From the NCBI GenBank assembly GCA_934149515.1, contig CAKPFD010000015.1, forward strand, positions 1 to 16,288: a stretch of DNA of 16,288 nt, read 5' to 3'. This document shows positions 1 through 7,623 of this stretch, piece after piece (position 1 is the first letter of the stretch; each line of letters opens with the position of its first letter). This DNA comes from an uncultured Bacilli bacterium. GTDB taxonomy: Bacteria; Bacillota_I; Bacilli_A; RF39; UBA660. Below the pieces are notes generated by a model. It made no database searches. It was not told the DNA's origin and saw only the letters and a list, made by a program, of their open reading frames with translations. The position numbers and the translations under genes were made by a program.

Positions 1-94
1 TAAGAAAAATACAGGTTGCTTTTGAGCAATTTTTAAAAAGACTTATGGGTATCACAAAAACAGGTCATACTGGTATAATGAGGAAATACCATTT

Positions 95-1186
95 GTGGAA
101 GCTGCCGAAATTGGAACAGAAAAAGTCATTAAAGATCATTCTACGATTGGTATCGTGATGACAACAGATGGTTCTATTGGAGAATTTAATCGTTCTGATT
201 ATTTAGAAGCAGAAAATAGAGTTATTGAAGAATTAAAAGATATTGGGAAACCTTTTATTGTTTTATTAAATTCTACTCACCCTACTTTACCAGAAACACA
301 ACGCTTACAAGAATCTTTACATGATGAATATGAAGTCCCTGTTTTAGCAATGAATGTTGAGGCGATGAATGAGCGAGAAATGATCAGCATTTTACGAGAA
401 GCGCTTTATGAATTCCCAATCTTAGAAGTAAAGGTAAATATGCCAGAATGGATTGCTATTTTAAATCATCAACATCCTATTAAACAAGCATATATTGAAA
501 CAATACGCAATAGTGTTATAGAAGTTGATAAGTTACGAGATATTGAAACAATCACTGATCATTTTAAAGATTGTGATGTTATTGAAAAAGCGTATTTATC
601 TGATGTTAATCCAGCAACTGGTATTGTGACAATTAATTTAGAGGCTCCAAGTCAACTTTATAATCAAGTATTAAAAGATGTGGTGAAGATTGATGTCACT
701 AGTAAAGCTGGATTACTTTCTTTATTCCAGGAATATGAAGAAGCTAAAAAAGAATATGATCAGATCAAATATGCTTTAAAAATGGTAAAACAAACAGGCT
801 ATGGGGTTGCAACGCCTAGTTTAGATGATATGAAATTAGAAACTCCTGAAATTATTAAACAAGGTCCAAGATATGGTGTTAAATTGAAAGCTGTTGCACC
901 TAGTATTCATATGATAAGAGTCGATGTTCATTCTACATTTGAACCAATTATTGGTAGTGAAGTACAAAGTAAAGAATTAATTGATTATTTAATGCGAGAT
1001 TATGAACATAATCCAAGTGAAATTTGGAAAAGTGAAATATTTGGTAGAAGTCTTGATAATATTGTTCAGGAAGGTATTCAATCTAAGATTGCTCTTATGC
1101 CCGATAATATTCGTTATAAATTACAACAAACGCTTACAAAAATTGTCAATAAAGGATCAAACAATATGATCGCTATTGTTCTCTAG
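95..1186 (+). CDS. spoIVA: Stage IV sporulation protein A (SpoIVA), N-terminally truncated
   Basis: SpoIVA is the ATP-driven coat morphogenetic protein that polymerises on the forespore surface and anchors the spore coat and cortex assembly. The 363 residues match, from recalled family sequence, B. subtilis SpoIVA from about residue 130 to its end with almost no length difference: EAAEIGT near the start, DHSTIG, EALYEFP, ALKMVKQTGYG, LKAVAPSIHMI, IFGRSL, and a hydrophobic end (IAIVL) like the family's IAIIL. The family is about 492 residues, so about 130 are missing, including the Walker A, sensor threonine and Walker B regions. Family-like residues (WYNEEIPF) continue upstream in frame to about base 68, so the GTG at 95 is only a formal start; farther up the frame meets TGA at 23-25. 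The gene is therefore either broken or affected by an assembly edge. Family identity is very secure; completeness is not. Confidence 0.9.
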   Translation: MEAAEIGTEKVIKDHSTIGIVMTTDGSIGEFNRSDYLEAENRVIEELKDIGKPFIVLLNSTHPTLPETQRLQESLHDEYEVPVLAMNVEAMNEREMISILREALYEFPILEVKVNMPEWIAILNHQHPIKQAYIETIRNSVIEVDKLRDIETITDHFKDCDVIEKAYLSDVNPATGIVTINLEAPSQLYNQVLKDVVKIDVTSKAGLLSLFQEYEEAKKEYDQIKYALKMVKQTGYGVATPSLDDMKLETPEIIKQGPRYGVKLKAVAPSIHMIRVDVHSTFEPIIGSEVQSKELIDYLMRDYEHNPSEIWKSEIFGRSLDNIVQEGIQSKIALMPDNIRYKLQQTLTKIVNKGSNNMIAIVL

Positions 1187-1640
1187 AAATTAGAGAACTT
1201 TTTTGATGGTAACCTTGCTGTTTTACTTCTTTCATTTCTTCTTCTAATACAATTCTTGCTGTTTCTATTAATTGATAAAATCTTTTTTTGCTCATATTAT
1301 GACAATCAATAAAAATATTTTCTTGATAAAGATAATAAGGTTCACAACTAAATTCATCTAACTCTAATCCAATCGATTCTTCTTGCTCTTTTATCATAAT
1401 TTGTAAATTGATTTCTTCTTGTTCATAAAATTCTTCTAAATGGGCTATTTTAATAAAAATCCCTGCTAAATGATTTGTCATAATTTCTATTTGATAAAAC
1501 CCAGATTGTAAAAAATGATATATTTTATTATTTGTTAATAAAAATGTTTTTACATCTTTTATTAATTGTTGTTTATCTTGATAGGTTGTTTTTGGATATA
1601 ATAGGATAAGTTGGTTCTTTTTATCTTCTATTATTTTCAT
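1173..1640 (-). CDS. Conserved-looking hypothetical protein, 155 aa
   Basis: I do not recognise this protein. It is 155 residues, soluble (no signal peptide or membrane segment), rich in Glu, Lys, Ile and Gln, with predicted alternating strands and helices; the C-terminal third (about 118-140, ending in a Glu/Lys-rich helix) looks helical. Three cysteines are scattered with no metal-binding spacing. ATG at 1640 is preceded by AGGTGA with a 7-base gap, so the start is well supported. It lies 33 bp after ysxC on the same strand and is probably the last gene of the ackA-nrnA-ysxC run, although a stem-loop sits between them. Its 3' end overlaps the last 14 bases of spoIVA, which is convergent. 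No function is proposed. Confidence 0.7.
   Translation of the reverse strand: MKIIEDKKNQLILLYPKTTYQDKQQLIKDVKTFLLTNNKIYHFLQSGFYQIEIMTNHLAGIFIKIAHLEEFYEQEEINLQIMIKEQEESIGLELDEFSCEPYYLYQENIFIDCHNMSKKRFYQLIETARIVLEEEMKEVKQQGYHQKSSLISREQ
1178..1204 (+). terminator. Rho-independent terminator of spoIVA
   Basis: A perfect 8-bp stem (gttctcta / tagagaac) with a 5-base loop is followed by six T residues. The left arm overlaps the spoIVA stop codon TAG at 1184-1186. The same bases also encode the C-terminus of the opposing small gene. Confidence 0.85.
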
Positions 1641-1664
1641 TCATGTCACCTATTTTACAATATG

Positions 1665-1699
1665 CAAAAGGACTTAAATCGTGTCGACGATTAAGTCCT
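1665..1699 (-). terminator. Stem-loop at the end of ysxC, possible weak or partial terminator
   Basis: On the minus strand an imperfect 12-13 bp stem (aggacttaatcg / cgatttaagtcct) spans the ysxC stop codon and is followed by only TTTT then GC. The stem is strong but the T-run is short. It may attenuate transcription into the 155-aa gene or protect the upstream mRNA 3' end. Confidence 0.5.
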
Positions 1700-2267
1700 C
1701 TATTATTTTATGAATTTCTTTTTTTCCTTCTTTTGTAACACTTGAGAAAACAACTAAGTTATCTCCTACTACTAAATCTAGGGTATCCGTTATTAACTTT
1801 TGACATTTTGCTCGTTTACTGCTTCCAACTTTATCTACTTTTGTTGCAACGACTGTCACGGGAATGTTGTAGTATTTTAAAAAGTTATACATTAGTAGAT
1901 CATCTTCACTTGGTTTATGACGAAAATCAATTAACATGAAAACTCGTTTTAAGGTTTGTCTTGTTTCTAAATATTCTTCTATCATTTTCCCAAATTTTGC
2001 TTTTGTTTGTTTACTCACTTCAGCATAACCATATCCTGGGACATCGATCATATAAAATGATTGATTTACTTTATAAAAGTTTAGAGTTTGCGTTTTTCCA
2101 GGGTGACTTGAGGTATATGCAATATTTTTTCGTTCTAATATGGTATTGATAAAAGAGCTTTTTCCAACATTACTTTTTCCAACTAATAGAAATTCAGGTA
2201 ATTGATCTGTTGGATATTGGCTTCTTCTTGTTACCATCATTTCTAATTCAGCACTTGTTATTTTCAT
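1674..2267 (-). CDS. ysxC: Ribosome biogenesis GTP-binding protein YsxC/EngB
   Basis: This is a small essential GTPase of the YihA/EngB/YsxC family that assists late assembly of the large ribosomal subunit. Counting from the chosen ATG (197 aa, the family's usual length), the motifs are G1 GKSNVGKSS at about 30, G2 PGKTQTLNF at about 56, G3 DVPGYG at about 75, G4 TKVDK at about 142 and G5-like SSVTKEG at about 175. The frame also opens with a GTG at 2279, but the AAGGAG site touches that GTG directly and sits 11 bases before the ATG at 2267, so I chose the ATG. This start lies inside the last codons of nrnA (20-bp overlap), which suggests translational coupling. Neighbouring ackA and nrnA probably share its transcript. 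Confidence 0.95.
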   Translation of the reverse strand: MKITSAELEMMVTRRSQYPTDQLPEFLLVGKSNVGKSSFINTILERKNIAYTSSHPGKTQTLNFYKVNQSFYMIDVPGYGYAEVSKQTKAKFGKMIEEYLETRQTLKRVFMLIDFRHKPSEDDLLMYNFLKYYNIPVTVVATKVDKVGSSKRAKCQKLITDTLDLVVGDNLVVFSSVTKEGKKEIHKIIEDLIVDTI

Positions 2268-3216
2268 GTTCTTCTTCACTCCTTATATATTCTTGTGTTA
2301 CTTCATTCAAGCTAGCAACTAATTGTTGTACTTCTTGATAGGTTGTTACTCTGGCACCACTTGCTAGTTTATGTCCACCGCCACGATATTGTTCTGCTAC
2401 TTTATTAATCACTGGTCCTCTTGAACGAATATTAACGCGAATAATATGATTTTTAACATCTTCTGTTGCTATCATCCAAACTAAGATCTCATCAATATAG
2501 TTAAAGTTATTAATCATGTTACCAGCTGCAGCGCTATCAACATTATATTCTTCAACGATATCATTTGATAAATAACAAAACGCTACTTTATTTTTGCTAA
2601 CGGATAAATGTGTAGCAATGTATCCTTCTAATCTTACCTCTTTTAAAGGACGTAAATATAATGGTTTGTAAACTTCCGATAAAGCGAATGGATAATTTTT
2701 TAGATAATCACTTACTAAAGCAAATGTTTTTGGTGTACTGCTATCAAATAAGAAACGATTAGAATCTGAGATTAAACCACTATATAAAAGAAAGGCAATT
2801 TTTTCATTACAAGTTAATTTTGTACTTTGTAAAAATTCCATTAAAATTTCACAGGTACTAGTTGCTTTGTCATCGATATACTCGATGTTTCCTACTGTTT
2901 CTATAAAGGGGTGGTGATCGATTTTGATAATCGATGCTGCTTTGGAAACGTTAGCAAAATCTATCCTTTTTAAATCTGGGGTATCTAAAACAATTAGTAA
3001 AAATGGGGTTTGTTCTTGCCATTTATCTAATTTGCCAAGATAAGAAAATTTGCTACTGCCACTTCCAACGGCATATATTTTTTTCTCTGGAAATGTTAAT
3101 TGTAACGATTCTTTTAAAGCAAACTGGCTAGCTAGTGCATCAGGATCTGCTCCAATATGTCTAGCGATCACAATGGTTTGATACTTTTTTATTTCTTTAT
3201 AAATTTTTTTAAACAT
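2248..3216 (-). CDS. nrnA: DHH-family phosphoesterase, NrnA-like oligoribonuclease/pAp phosphatase
   Basis: NrnA-type enzymes degrade 2-5 nt RNAs and, in characterised members, dephosphorylate 3'-phosphoadenosine 5'-phosphate, in the cytoplasm with Mn2+. The 322 residues (usual about 310-325) carry the DHH signature set: H20 and D24/D26 in IGADPDAL, D78 in DTPD, D100-H101-H102 (DHHPF), D151 in LISDS, and the C-terminal DHHA1 glycine-rich substrate loop GGGH at 279-282. ATG at 3216 follows an AGGA site by about 6 bases. It starts 7 bp after the ackA stop and overlaps ysxC, so it is the middle gene of an operon. It ends with TGA, evidence that TGA is a stop codon here. NrnA rather than another DHH protein is likely from length and motif order; the exact substrate is inferred. 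Confidence 0.9.
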   Translation of the reverse strand: MFKKIYKEIKKYQTIVIARHIGADPDALASQFALKESLQLTFPEKKIYAVGSGSSKFSYLGKLDKWQEQTPFLLIVLDTPDLKRIDFANVSKAASIIKIDHHPFIETVGNIEYIDDKATSTCEILMEFLQSTKLTCNEKIAFLLYSGLISDSNRFLFDSSTPKTFALVSDYLKNYPFALSEVYKPLYLRPLKEVRLEGYIATHLSVSKNKVAFCYLSNDIVEEYNVDSAAAGNMINNFNYIDEILVWMIATEDVKNHIIRVNIRSRGPVINKVAEQYRGGGHKLASGARVTTYQEVQQLVASLNEVTQEYIRSEEEHENNKC

Positions 3217-3223
3217 AATGTTC

Positions 3224-4405
3224 CTATCTAGTAATTAATTCTTCTGTATCTTCTGCTATCATCAATTCTTCATTTGTTGGTACTACGTAAATTTTAACGC
3301 TAGAGTTATCACTACTGATGGTGGCAAATTCTCCACGGGTTTGATTTTTTTGTTCATCCAGTTCGATTCCTAGGCATTTTAATCCTTTGACAATATTTTT
3401 TCTTGCAACAATTGAATTTTCTCCGACACCTGCTGTAAATACTAAGGCATCACAGCCACCTAATTCTACATAATAACTTGCTATATATTTTACAACTGTA
3501 TTTGTAAAGATCTGATCGGCTAGTTGACATCTTTCATCTTGGTTGGCAATTCCTTGTTCAATATCACGATGATCACTAAATTGACCGCTGACACCTAAGA
3601 AACCTGATTTCTTATTTAATATATCAATGACTTCTTTTGCATTTAAACCTTCTTTTTCCATGACAAATGGAATGATAGATGGATCAATGTCACCGCTTCT
3701 TGTTCCCATCATAACACCTGCTAATGGTGTGAATCCCATAGAAGTATCAACACATTTACCATCTTTTACAGCAGCAATAGAGCAGCCACTACCAAGATGA
3801 CAAATAATCATTTTTAGATTTTCTTTTTTTAAGTAATCACTCATGTATTTGCTTACATAACGATAACTCGTTCCATGAGCGCCATATTTTCTAACACCAT
3901 AATTAGTATACCATTCATAAGGTACTGGATATAAGAAACGATCTTTTGCCATGCTTTGATGAAATGCTGTATCAAATACTACAACCATTGGTACAGATGG
4001 CAATACTTCTTTAAATGCTTTGATAGCTGCAACATGTGCTGGATTATGAAGTGGGGCAAAATCTTTTAAATCAATTAGATCTTGAATGACTTTGTCTGTC
4101 ACAAGAACAGATTTCGTATACTTTTCTCCACCACTGACAATTCGGTGTCCAATTCCATTAATTTCATCTAAAGATTTAACTATTCCTATACTAATTAATC
4201 TTTCTAGTAATACTTCTACTGCAACAGATGGATTTGGCAAATCTACTTCTTCTTTGATTTTTTCACCATTATATTTAATGGTATAAAAACCACCTTCTAA
4301 GCCAATTCTTTCAAAATTTCCAGAAGCTATACATTTTTTTTCAGCCATATCAAATAAGCTGAATTTTAAAGAACTACTTCCTGCATTTACTGACATAATT
4401 TTCAT
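3224..4405 (-). CDS. ackA: Acetate kinase
   Basis: Acetate kinase catalyses acetyl phosphate + ADP to acetate + ATP, the ATP-yielding last step of the phosphotransacetylase-acetate kinase pathway. From the ATG at 4405 it has 393 residues, the normal size. Motifs: NAGSSSLKF at 7-15 (family signature 1) and GHRIVSGG from 86 (signature 2). Expected active-site residues are all present: N7, R88, D145 (VFDTAFH), H177 (GAHGTS), R236 (GTRSGD) and the Glu pair at 379-380. The frame stays open 18 codons upstream to 4459, but that stretch lies over the promoter and has no family similarity. An AAAGAG site precedes the ATG by about 10 bases. No phosphotransacetylase gene is in the window. It heads the run ackA-nrnA-ysxC. 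Confidence 0.97.
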   Translation of the reverse strand: MKIMSVNAGSSSLKFSLFDMAEKKCIASGNFERIGLEGGFYTIKYNGEKIKEEVDLPNPSVAVEVLLERLISIGIVKSLDEINGIGHRIVSGGEKYTKSVLVTDKVIQDLIDLKDFAPLHNPAHVAAIKAFKEVLPSVPMVVVFDTAFHQSMAKDRFLYPVPYEWYTNYGVRKYGAHGTSYRYVSKYMSDYLKKENLKMIICHLGSGCSIAAVKDGKCVDTSMGFTPLAGVMMGTRSGDIDPSIIPFVMEKEGLNAKEVIDILNKKSGFLGVSGQFSDHRDIEQGIANQDERCQLADQIFTNTVVKYIASYYVELGGCDALVFTAGVGENSIVARKNIVKGLKCLGIELDEQKNQTRGEFATISSDNSSVKIYVVPTNEELMIAEDTEELITR

Positions 4406-4430
4406 TTTTATCACACTCTTTCTAATACAT

Positions 4431-4459
4431 ATTATATAGAATGTTAGAAATAATTGCAA
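4431..4459 (-). promoter_or_regulatory. Housekeeping promoter of the ackA operon
   Basis: Minus strand: -35 TTGCAA (4454-4459), 17-bp spacer, -10 TATAAT (4431-4436). It lies about 25 bp upstream of the ackA ATG, between that gene and the upstream terminator. Confidence 0.8.
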
Positions 4460-4470
4460 ACTTATTTGTT

Positions 4471-4510
4471 GATCAGAAAAAAAGAAAAGCTCTAACTTTT
4501 GGTTAGAACC
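4471..4510 (-). terminator. Terminator downstream of the TasA-like gene, probably bidirectional
   Basis: On the minus strand GGTTCTAAC and GTTAGAGC form a stem around a short A-rich loop, followed by a long T-rich run. The + strand also has five T residues after the stem. It ends the exported-protein transcript just before the ackA promoter. Confidence 0.85.
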
Positions 4511-4513
4511 TTT

Positions 4514-6022
4514 TTATGAGTTTGTTTCAATGACATATGGATCATTACTACTACCATCTCCAGATATAATTTGACTACCAGCTGGTAAATAAATACTAAG
4601 TGGTGTAGCTATTCCTTTTGTGTTTGGATCAGCTGCTATTAATTTCCCATTTTGAACGGTTAATACAGTGGTTCCATTAGATGCTGTCGTCCATAGTTTT
4701 GGTTCACTAAATTCTTTCAATAACCAACTAGTATTTATACAATCTGTTGGCCAAGGAGCAGCAAATATTTCAGAAGTTAAGCAACTATTTCTTCCAGTTG
4801 ATTCATTACCACTAGCTGCCAAAACATAATCATCAACATCTATTAGTCCAATATAGTCATGAGTATATTCACTTATGTTTTTAATTGTAGACAAATAATT
4901 TGCTGGTATTGTTTGTATTGATGATGGGAAGGCTGGTTGATACCAATAACCATTATTAATAGCTATTTGAGTGATTCCATTATCAACAGAACCATTTATT
5001 TCATCATTTATAAAATCATTATTTAAATAAGAGTATAAACTCGAATCACTCCATATAGCATTACTTGACGTATCAAATACTTGTCCATCAAGTGGTTTTG
5101 CTAACATCAGTTTGACGTATTTAGTGCCATCTATTTCGAATACTCCTACAATTCTCCAATTTTGGTATCTAGTATTAGCTAATGCTGCTAACGTTGCATA
5201 ATTGTTTGGAGTTATTCCAATAAAACGATAAGCGTTATCTTGTACTTCTGTTCCAGGAATTGTGGTTGATTCCCACATTTGTTTTTTCTGTTCAGCATTG
5301 GCTTCTAAATAAGATATTGTGGTATTTGCTTTTGATAATAATACTTCTGTTGCTATTCCGGTTGTTTGAGTGGTATCTTGCTTTTGGGTATTATTTCCTT
5401 CAACGACAATTTTTCCATGATAATGTTTCCCTAAAGCATCATTCCCGGCATCTTTTGAAATCCAAACCCATAAGCGATATGTAATAGAATCACCTGATTT
5501 TAGACTATTTTCAGTAATCACATAGTTGTCAGCTTCTTTAGCAGATAGAGTAGAACTTGTGTTTTTACTTAATGAGTATTTAATGTATTTTTTATCTAAT
5601 TGTGAGGTGCTACAATTATCTTGGGTAATCATATCTGTATCATCTTGAAGAGAAATTTTATAATCAGACGTGATTGTTCCTGTATTTTTTATAGTAAACG
5701 TATATGGTGTTGCTTGTAATCCTTCATCATCACTTACTGGATATTGGCCATTTAAATTAATTGTATTATCGCTATCTGTTCCGAAGTCGATATCTAGTGT
5801 TCCTACTTTAATGACATTATAATTAGAACTTTTGCTATTAGTAGAAAAAATAGCAAATGCACTTCCTACACTTAGAAGTGTTACTCCAAGAATGGATACA
5901 AGAGTTATCATTAGTTCTCTTTTGGCCATTTTCGTTAAATTAATATCATAGTAATTACGTTTTTTGGAGGCATTATTAAGATTATCTATCTTGTATTTTT
6001 TGCGATATTTAAAATTACTCAT
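4514..6022 (-). CDS. TasA/camelysin-like exported protein with large C-terminal domain
   Basis: The protein is 502 aa from the ATG at 6022, preceded by AGGTGA at 6-7 bases; the in-frame GTG at 6031 overlaps that site and is rejected. Residues 1-37 are a basic, Lys/Arg/Asn-rich cytoplasmic tail. Residues 38-58 form a hydrophobic segment ending SVGSAFAIFST, then GTLDIDF at about 74. A hydrophobic segment, an Ala-x-Ala-like site and a GTLDxxF strand are the hallmarks of SipW-processed TasA/CalY proteins. A beta-rich TasA-like domain follows to about 210 (TPYTFTIKNTGTITSDYKI, LWVWISKD). A Thr/Gln linker leads to a C-terminal domain of about 240 residues with conserved-looking blocks YRFIGI, NWRIVGVF, KLMLAKPL, YIGLIDVDDYVLAASG, two cysteines (about 414 and 428) and an end block GDGSSNDPYVIE. 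The C-terminal domain resembles repeated surface domains of uncultured Firmicutes, function unknown. Likely role: cell surface or matrix component, possibly spore or biofilm related. No SipW peptidase gene is in the window. Confidence 0.75.
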   Translation of the reverse strand: MSNFKYRKKYKIDNLNNASKKRNYYDINLTKMAKRELMITLVSILGVTLLSVGSAFAIFSTNSKSSNYNVIKVGTLDIDFGTDSDNTINLNGQYPVSDDEGLQATPYTFTIKNTGTITSDYKISLQDDTDMITQDNCSTSQLDKKYIKYSLSKNTSSTLSAKEADNYVITENSLKSGDSITYRLWVWISKDAGNDALGKHYHGKIVVEGNNTQKQDTTQTTGIATEVLLSKANTTISYLEANAEQKKQMWESTTIPGTEVQDNAYRFIGITPNNYATLAALANTRYQNWRIVGVFEIDGTKYVKLMLAKPLDGQVFDTSSNAIWSDSSLYSYLNNDFINDEINGSVDNGITQIAINNGYWYQPAFPSSIQTIPANYLSTIKNISEYTHDYIGLIDVDDYVLAASGNESTGRNSCLTSEIFAAPWPTDCINTSWLLKEFSEPKLWTTASNGTTVLTVQNGKLIAADPNTKGIATPLSIYLPAGSQIISGDGSSNDPYVIETNS

Positions 6023-6048
6023 ACATTTCACCTATCTTTAATATAATT

Positions 6049-6057
6049 AGTATACCA
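6049..6057 (-). promoter_or_regulatory. Extended -10 promoter of the TasA-like gene
   Basis: Minus strand TGG-TATACT reads as an extended -10 (TGnTATACT) about 27 bp before the ATG. No good -35 hexamer is visible at the expected distance. Confidence 0.5.
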
Positions 6058-6098
6058 AAAAAATAAAAAACACACTAGTCCTTTTATCATTTTTCAAC

Positions 6099-6127
6099 AA
6101 AAAAAAGATAGGCCTTGTCAGCCTATC
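6099..6127 (-). terminator. Terminator of the SASP gene
   Basis: Minus strand: perfect 7-bp stem GATAGGC / GCCTATC, 7-base loop, then a run of at least seven T residues. It is 17 bp after the SASP stop codon. Confidence 0.9.
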
Positions 6128-6144
6128 GCCTAAGTTATCTAATG

Positions 6145-6360
6145 TTATTTATTAGTATAACTTCCACTAACTTGATTTAAACCGTTTTGAACTAAACGTC
6201 TTGTGATTTCACCACCAACTGAACCATTGGCACGACTTGTTGTATCAGGTCCTAAATTAACACCGAATTCATTGGCAATTTCATATTTCATTTTATCGAT
6301 TGCTTGTTTAGCACCTGGAACTCTCATTTTCATTGAACTGTTATTGCTTGAGTTATTCAT
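6145..6360 (-). CDS. Alpha/beta-type small acid-soluble spore protein
   Basis: These proteins coat and protect spore DNA and are degraded to amino acids during germination. At 71 residues it has the usual size. It shows the germination protease (GPR) site block EIANEFGV at 27-34 (cleavage expected after E27) and the DNA-binding signature GPDTTSRANGSVGGEITRRL at about 37-56. The N-terminus is Asn/Ser-rich, as is common in clostridial and bacillar SASPs. ATG at 6360 follows an excellent GGAGGTGA site. The gene is monocistronic, with its own terminator and a sigma-G-like promoter, which is the normal arrangement for forespore-expressed sasp genes. Which SASP paralogue it represents cannot be told. 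With spoIVA it marks the genome as sporulating or derived from a sporulator. Confidence 0.96.
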   Translation of the reverse strand: MNNSSNNSSMKMRVPGAKQAIDKMKYEIANEFGVNLGPDTTSRANGSVGGEITRRLVQNGLNQVSGSYTNK

Positions 6361-6382
6361 TTATTTTCACCTCCTACATTAG

Positions 6383-6411
6383 TAGATTGTGAAATTTTTT
6401 CTATTTCATAC
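6383..6411 (-). promoter_or_regulatory. Candidate sigma-G promoter of the SASP gene
   Basis: Minus strand GTATG (fits the sigma-G -35 GHATR), 17-bp spacer, then CAATCTA (one mismatch to CATnnTA). Start of transcription would fall just before the GGAGGTGA site, giving a very short leader. Consensus is recalled from B. subtilis. Confidence 0.5.
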
Positions 6412-6435
6412 TTTTTTTCAGTTGGTAATTTCTAC

Positions 6436-7623
6436 CTATAATAAATTTTTGTAAGTTTTTGGTTGTTCTTTTTGAATTTTTAACGTAAATGTTTTTTCCA
6501 CAGTTTCTGTTAATAAGTCTTCAAAATCAAATTTTGCTTCTTCTAAATGGCATTTTTCTAACGTTGGATGAATTACAGGGTGCTTTGGTACAAAAACAGT
6601 ACAACAATCTTCAAATGGTAAAATGCTGGTAGTATACGTATCAATTTTTTTAGCGATATCAATAATTTCTAATTTATCAAGGCAGCTAACTGGACGAATA
6701 ATTGGCAAGTTAGTAACAGCGTTGATGACTTGCATGCTTTGTAAAGTCTGACTTGCTACTTGTCCTATAGATTCTCCATTGATGATAGCATAAGCTTGAT
6801 ATTGCTGACATAACTTTTCCATAATACGATACATCATTCGGCGCATAATTGTGATAACATAATTAGGACTTACTTGTTTATAAATTTCTTCTTGAATTTT
6901 TGTAAATGGCACGATGTGTAATTTGATTTCTTGTGTGTAATTTGCTAATTTTTGCGTTAATGTTATTACTTTTTGTCTTGCTTCTAAACTTGTATGAGGA
7001 ATAGCTTCAAAGTAAACTGCTTCTAATTGGATTCCTCTTTTCATTGCTAAATAACCTGCTACTGGCGAATCAATACCACCACTTAACATTAACATTCCTG
7101 TTGGTTGGGTTCCTACTGGATAACCGCCTAAACCTTTATAAGCGTTATAATAAATATATGTTTCTTTTTTAGTGATTTCTACATGAGCTGTTAATTGCGG
7201 ATTATGAACATCCACTGTTATATTGGGAACTTTTTTTAAAATAATGCCACCAAATAATGGTGCTAATTCATCACTTCGATAAGGAAATGTTTTATCACTT
7301 CTTTTTACGTTCACTTTAAATGTTTGAAAATTTTCTTTTAAAATCGTTTCAGCTAAATCCTTCTTGATTTCTTCTAAATCATTTGGAACAACATAAGCAA
7401 CATGGTATTTATGAATCCCAAAAATCGTTTTGATTGCTGTTAAAATATCTTCTTTTTCTTCTTCTATAAAATGGATGTACATTCTAGCATAATCTTCAGA
7501 AATCGTCACATGATAAGGTTGTAGCTTTTGCGTAATATTTTTTGTTAATGTTTTTACAAAAAAATTTCTATTTCCTTTTTTGGTAGTCATTTCTCCATAT
7601 TTAATCAGTATAATTTGTTCCAT
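6436..7623 (-). CDS. thiI: tRNA 4-thiouridine sulfurtransferase ThiI
   Basis: ThiI adenylates U8 of tRNA and inserts sulfur to form 4-thiouridine; in some bacteria it also helps make the thiamine thiazole. The 395 residues follow the short Firmicutes architecture: N-terminal ferredoxin-like domain (1-57), THUMP domain (about 58-165), and AANH/PP-loop ATPase with SGGIDS at 181-186. The catalytic cysteine region PFEDCCTVFVPKHP is at about 336-349 (C340/C341). There is no C-terminal rhodanese domain, in contrast to the E. coli enzyme, so sulfur must come from a partner. That partner is almost certainly the cysteine desulfurase encoded directly upstream, whose end overlaps the thiI start by 23 bp; AGAGGA lies about 11 bases before the ATG. 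No clear terminator is visible before the SASP promoter. Confidence 0.96.
   Translation of the reverse strand: MEQIILIKYGEMTTKKGNRNFFVKTLTKNITQKLQPYHVTISEDYARMYIHFIEEEKEDILTAIKTIFGIHKYHVAYVVPNDLEEIKKDLAETILKENFQTFKVNVKRSDKTFPYRSDELAPLFGGIILKKVPNITVDVHNPQLTAHVEITKKETYIYYNAYKGLGGYPVGTQPTGMLMLSGGIDSPVAGYLAMKRGIQLEAVYFEAIPHTSLEARQKVITLTQKLANYTQEIKLHIVPFTKIQEEIYKQVSPNYVITIMRRMMYRIMEKLCQQYQAYAIINGESIGQVASQTLQSMQVINAVTNLPIIRPVSCLDKLEIIDIAKKIDTYTTSILPFEDCCTVFVPKHPVIHPTLEKCHLEEAKFDFEDLLTETVEKTFTLKIQKEQPKTYKNLL

Noticed and set aside
1..94. Right end of an insertion sequence interrupting spoIVA
   Set aside because: No terminal repeat such as tgtccaacttttggggt and no transposase-like frame ending are visible.
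1742..2149. Plus-strand open frames opposite ysxC
   Set aside because: They are antisense shadows of ysxC with Leu/Tyr-rich translations, no ribosome binding site and no family features.
2248..2250. Mycoplasma-type code with TGA as tryptophan
   Set aside because: nrnA ends at its family length with TGA and tryptophans are written TGG, so TGA is best read as stop.
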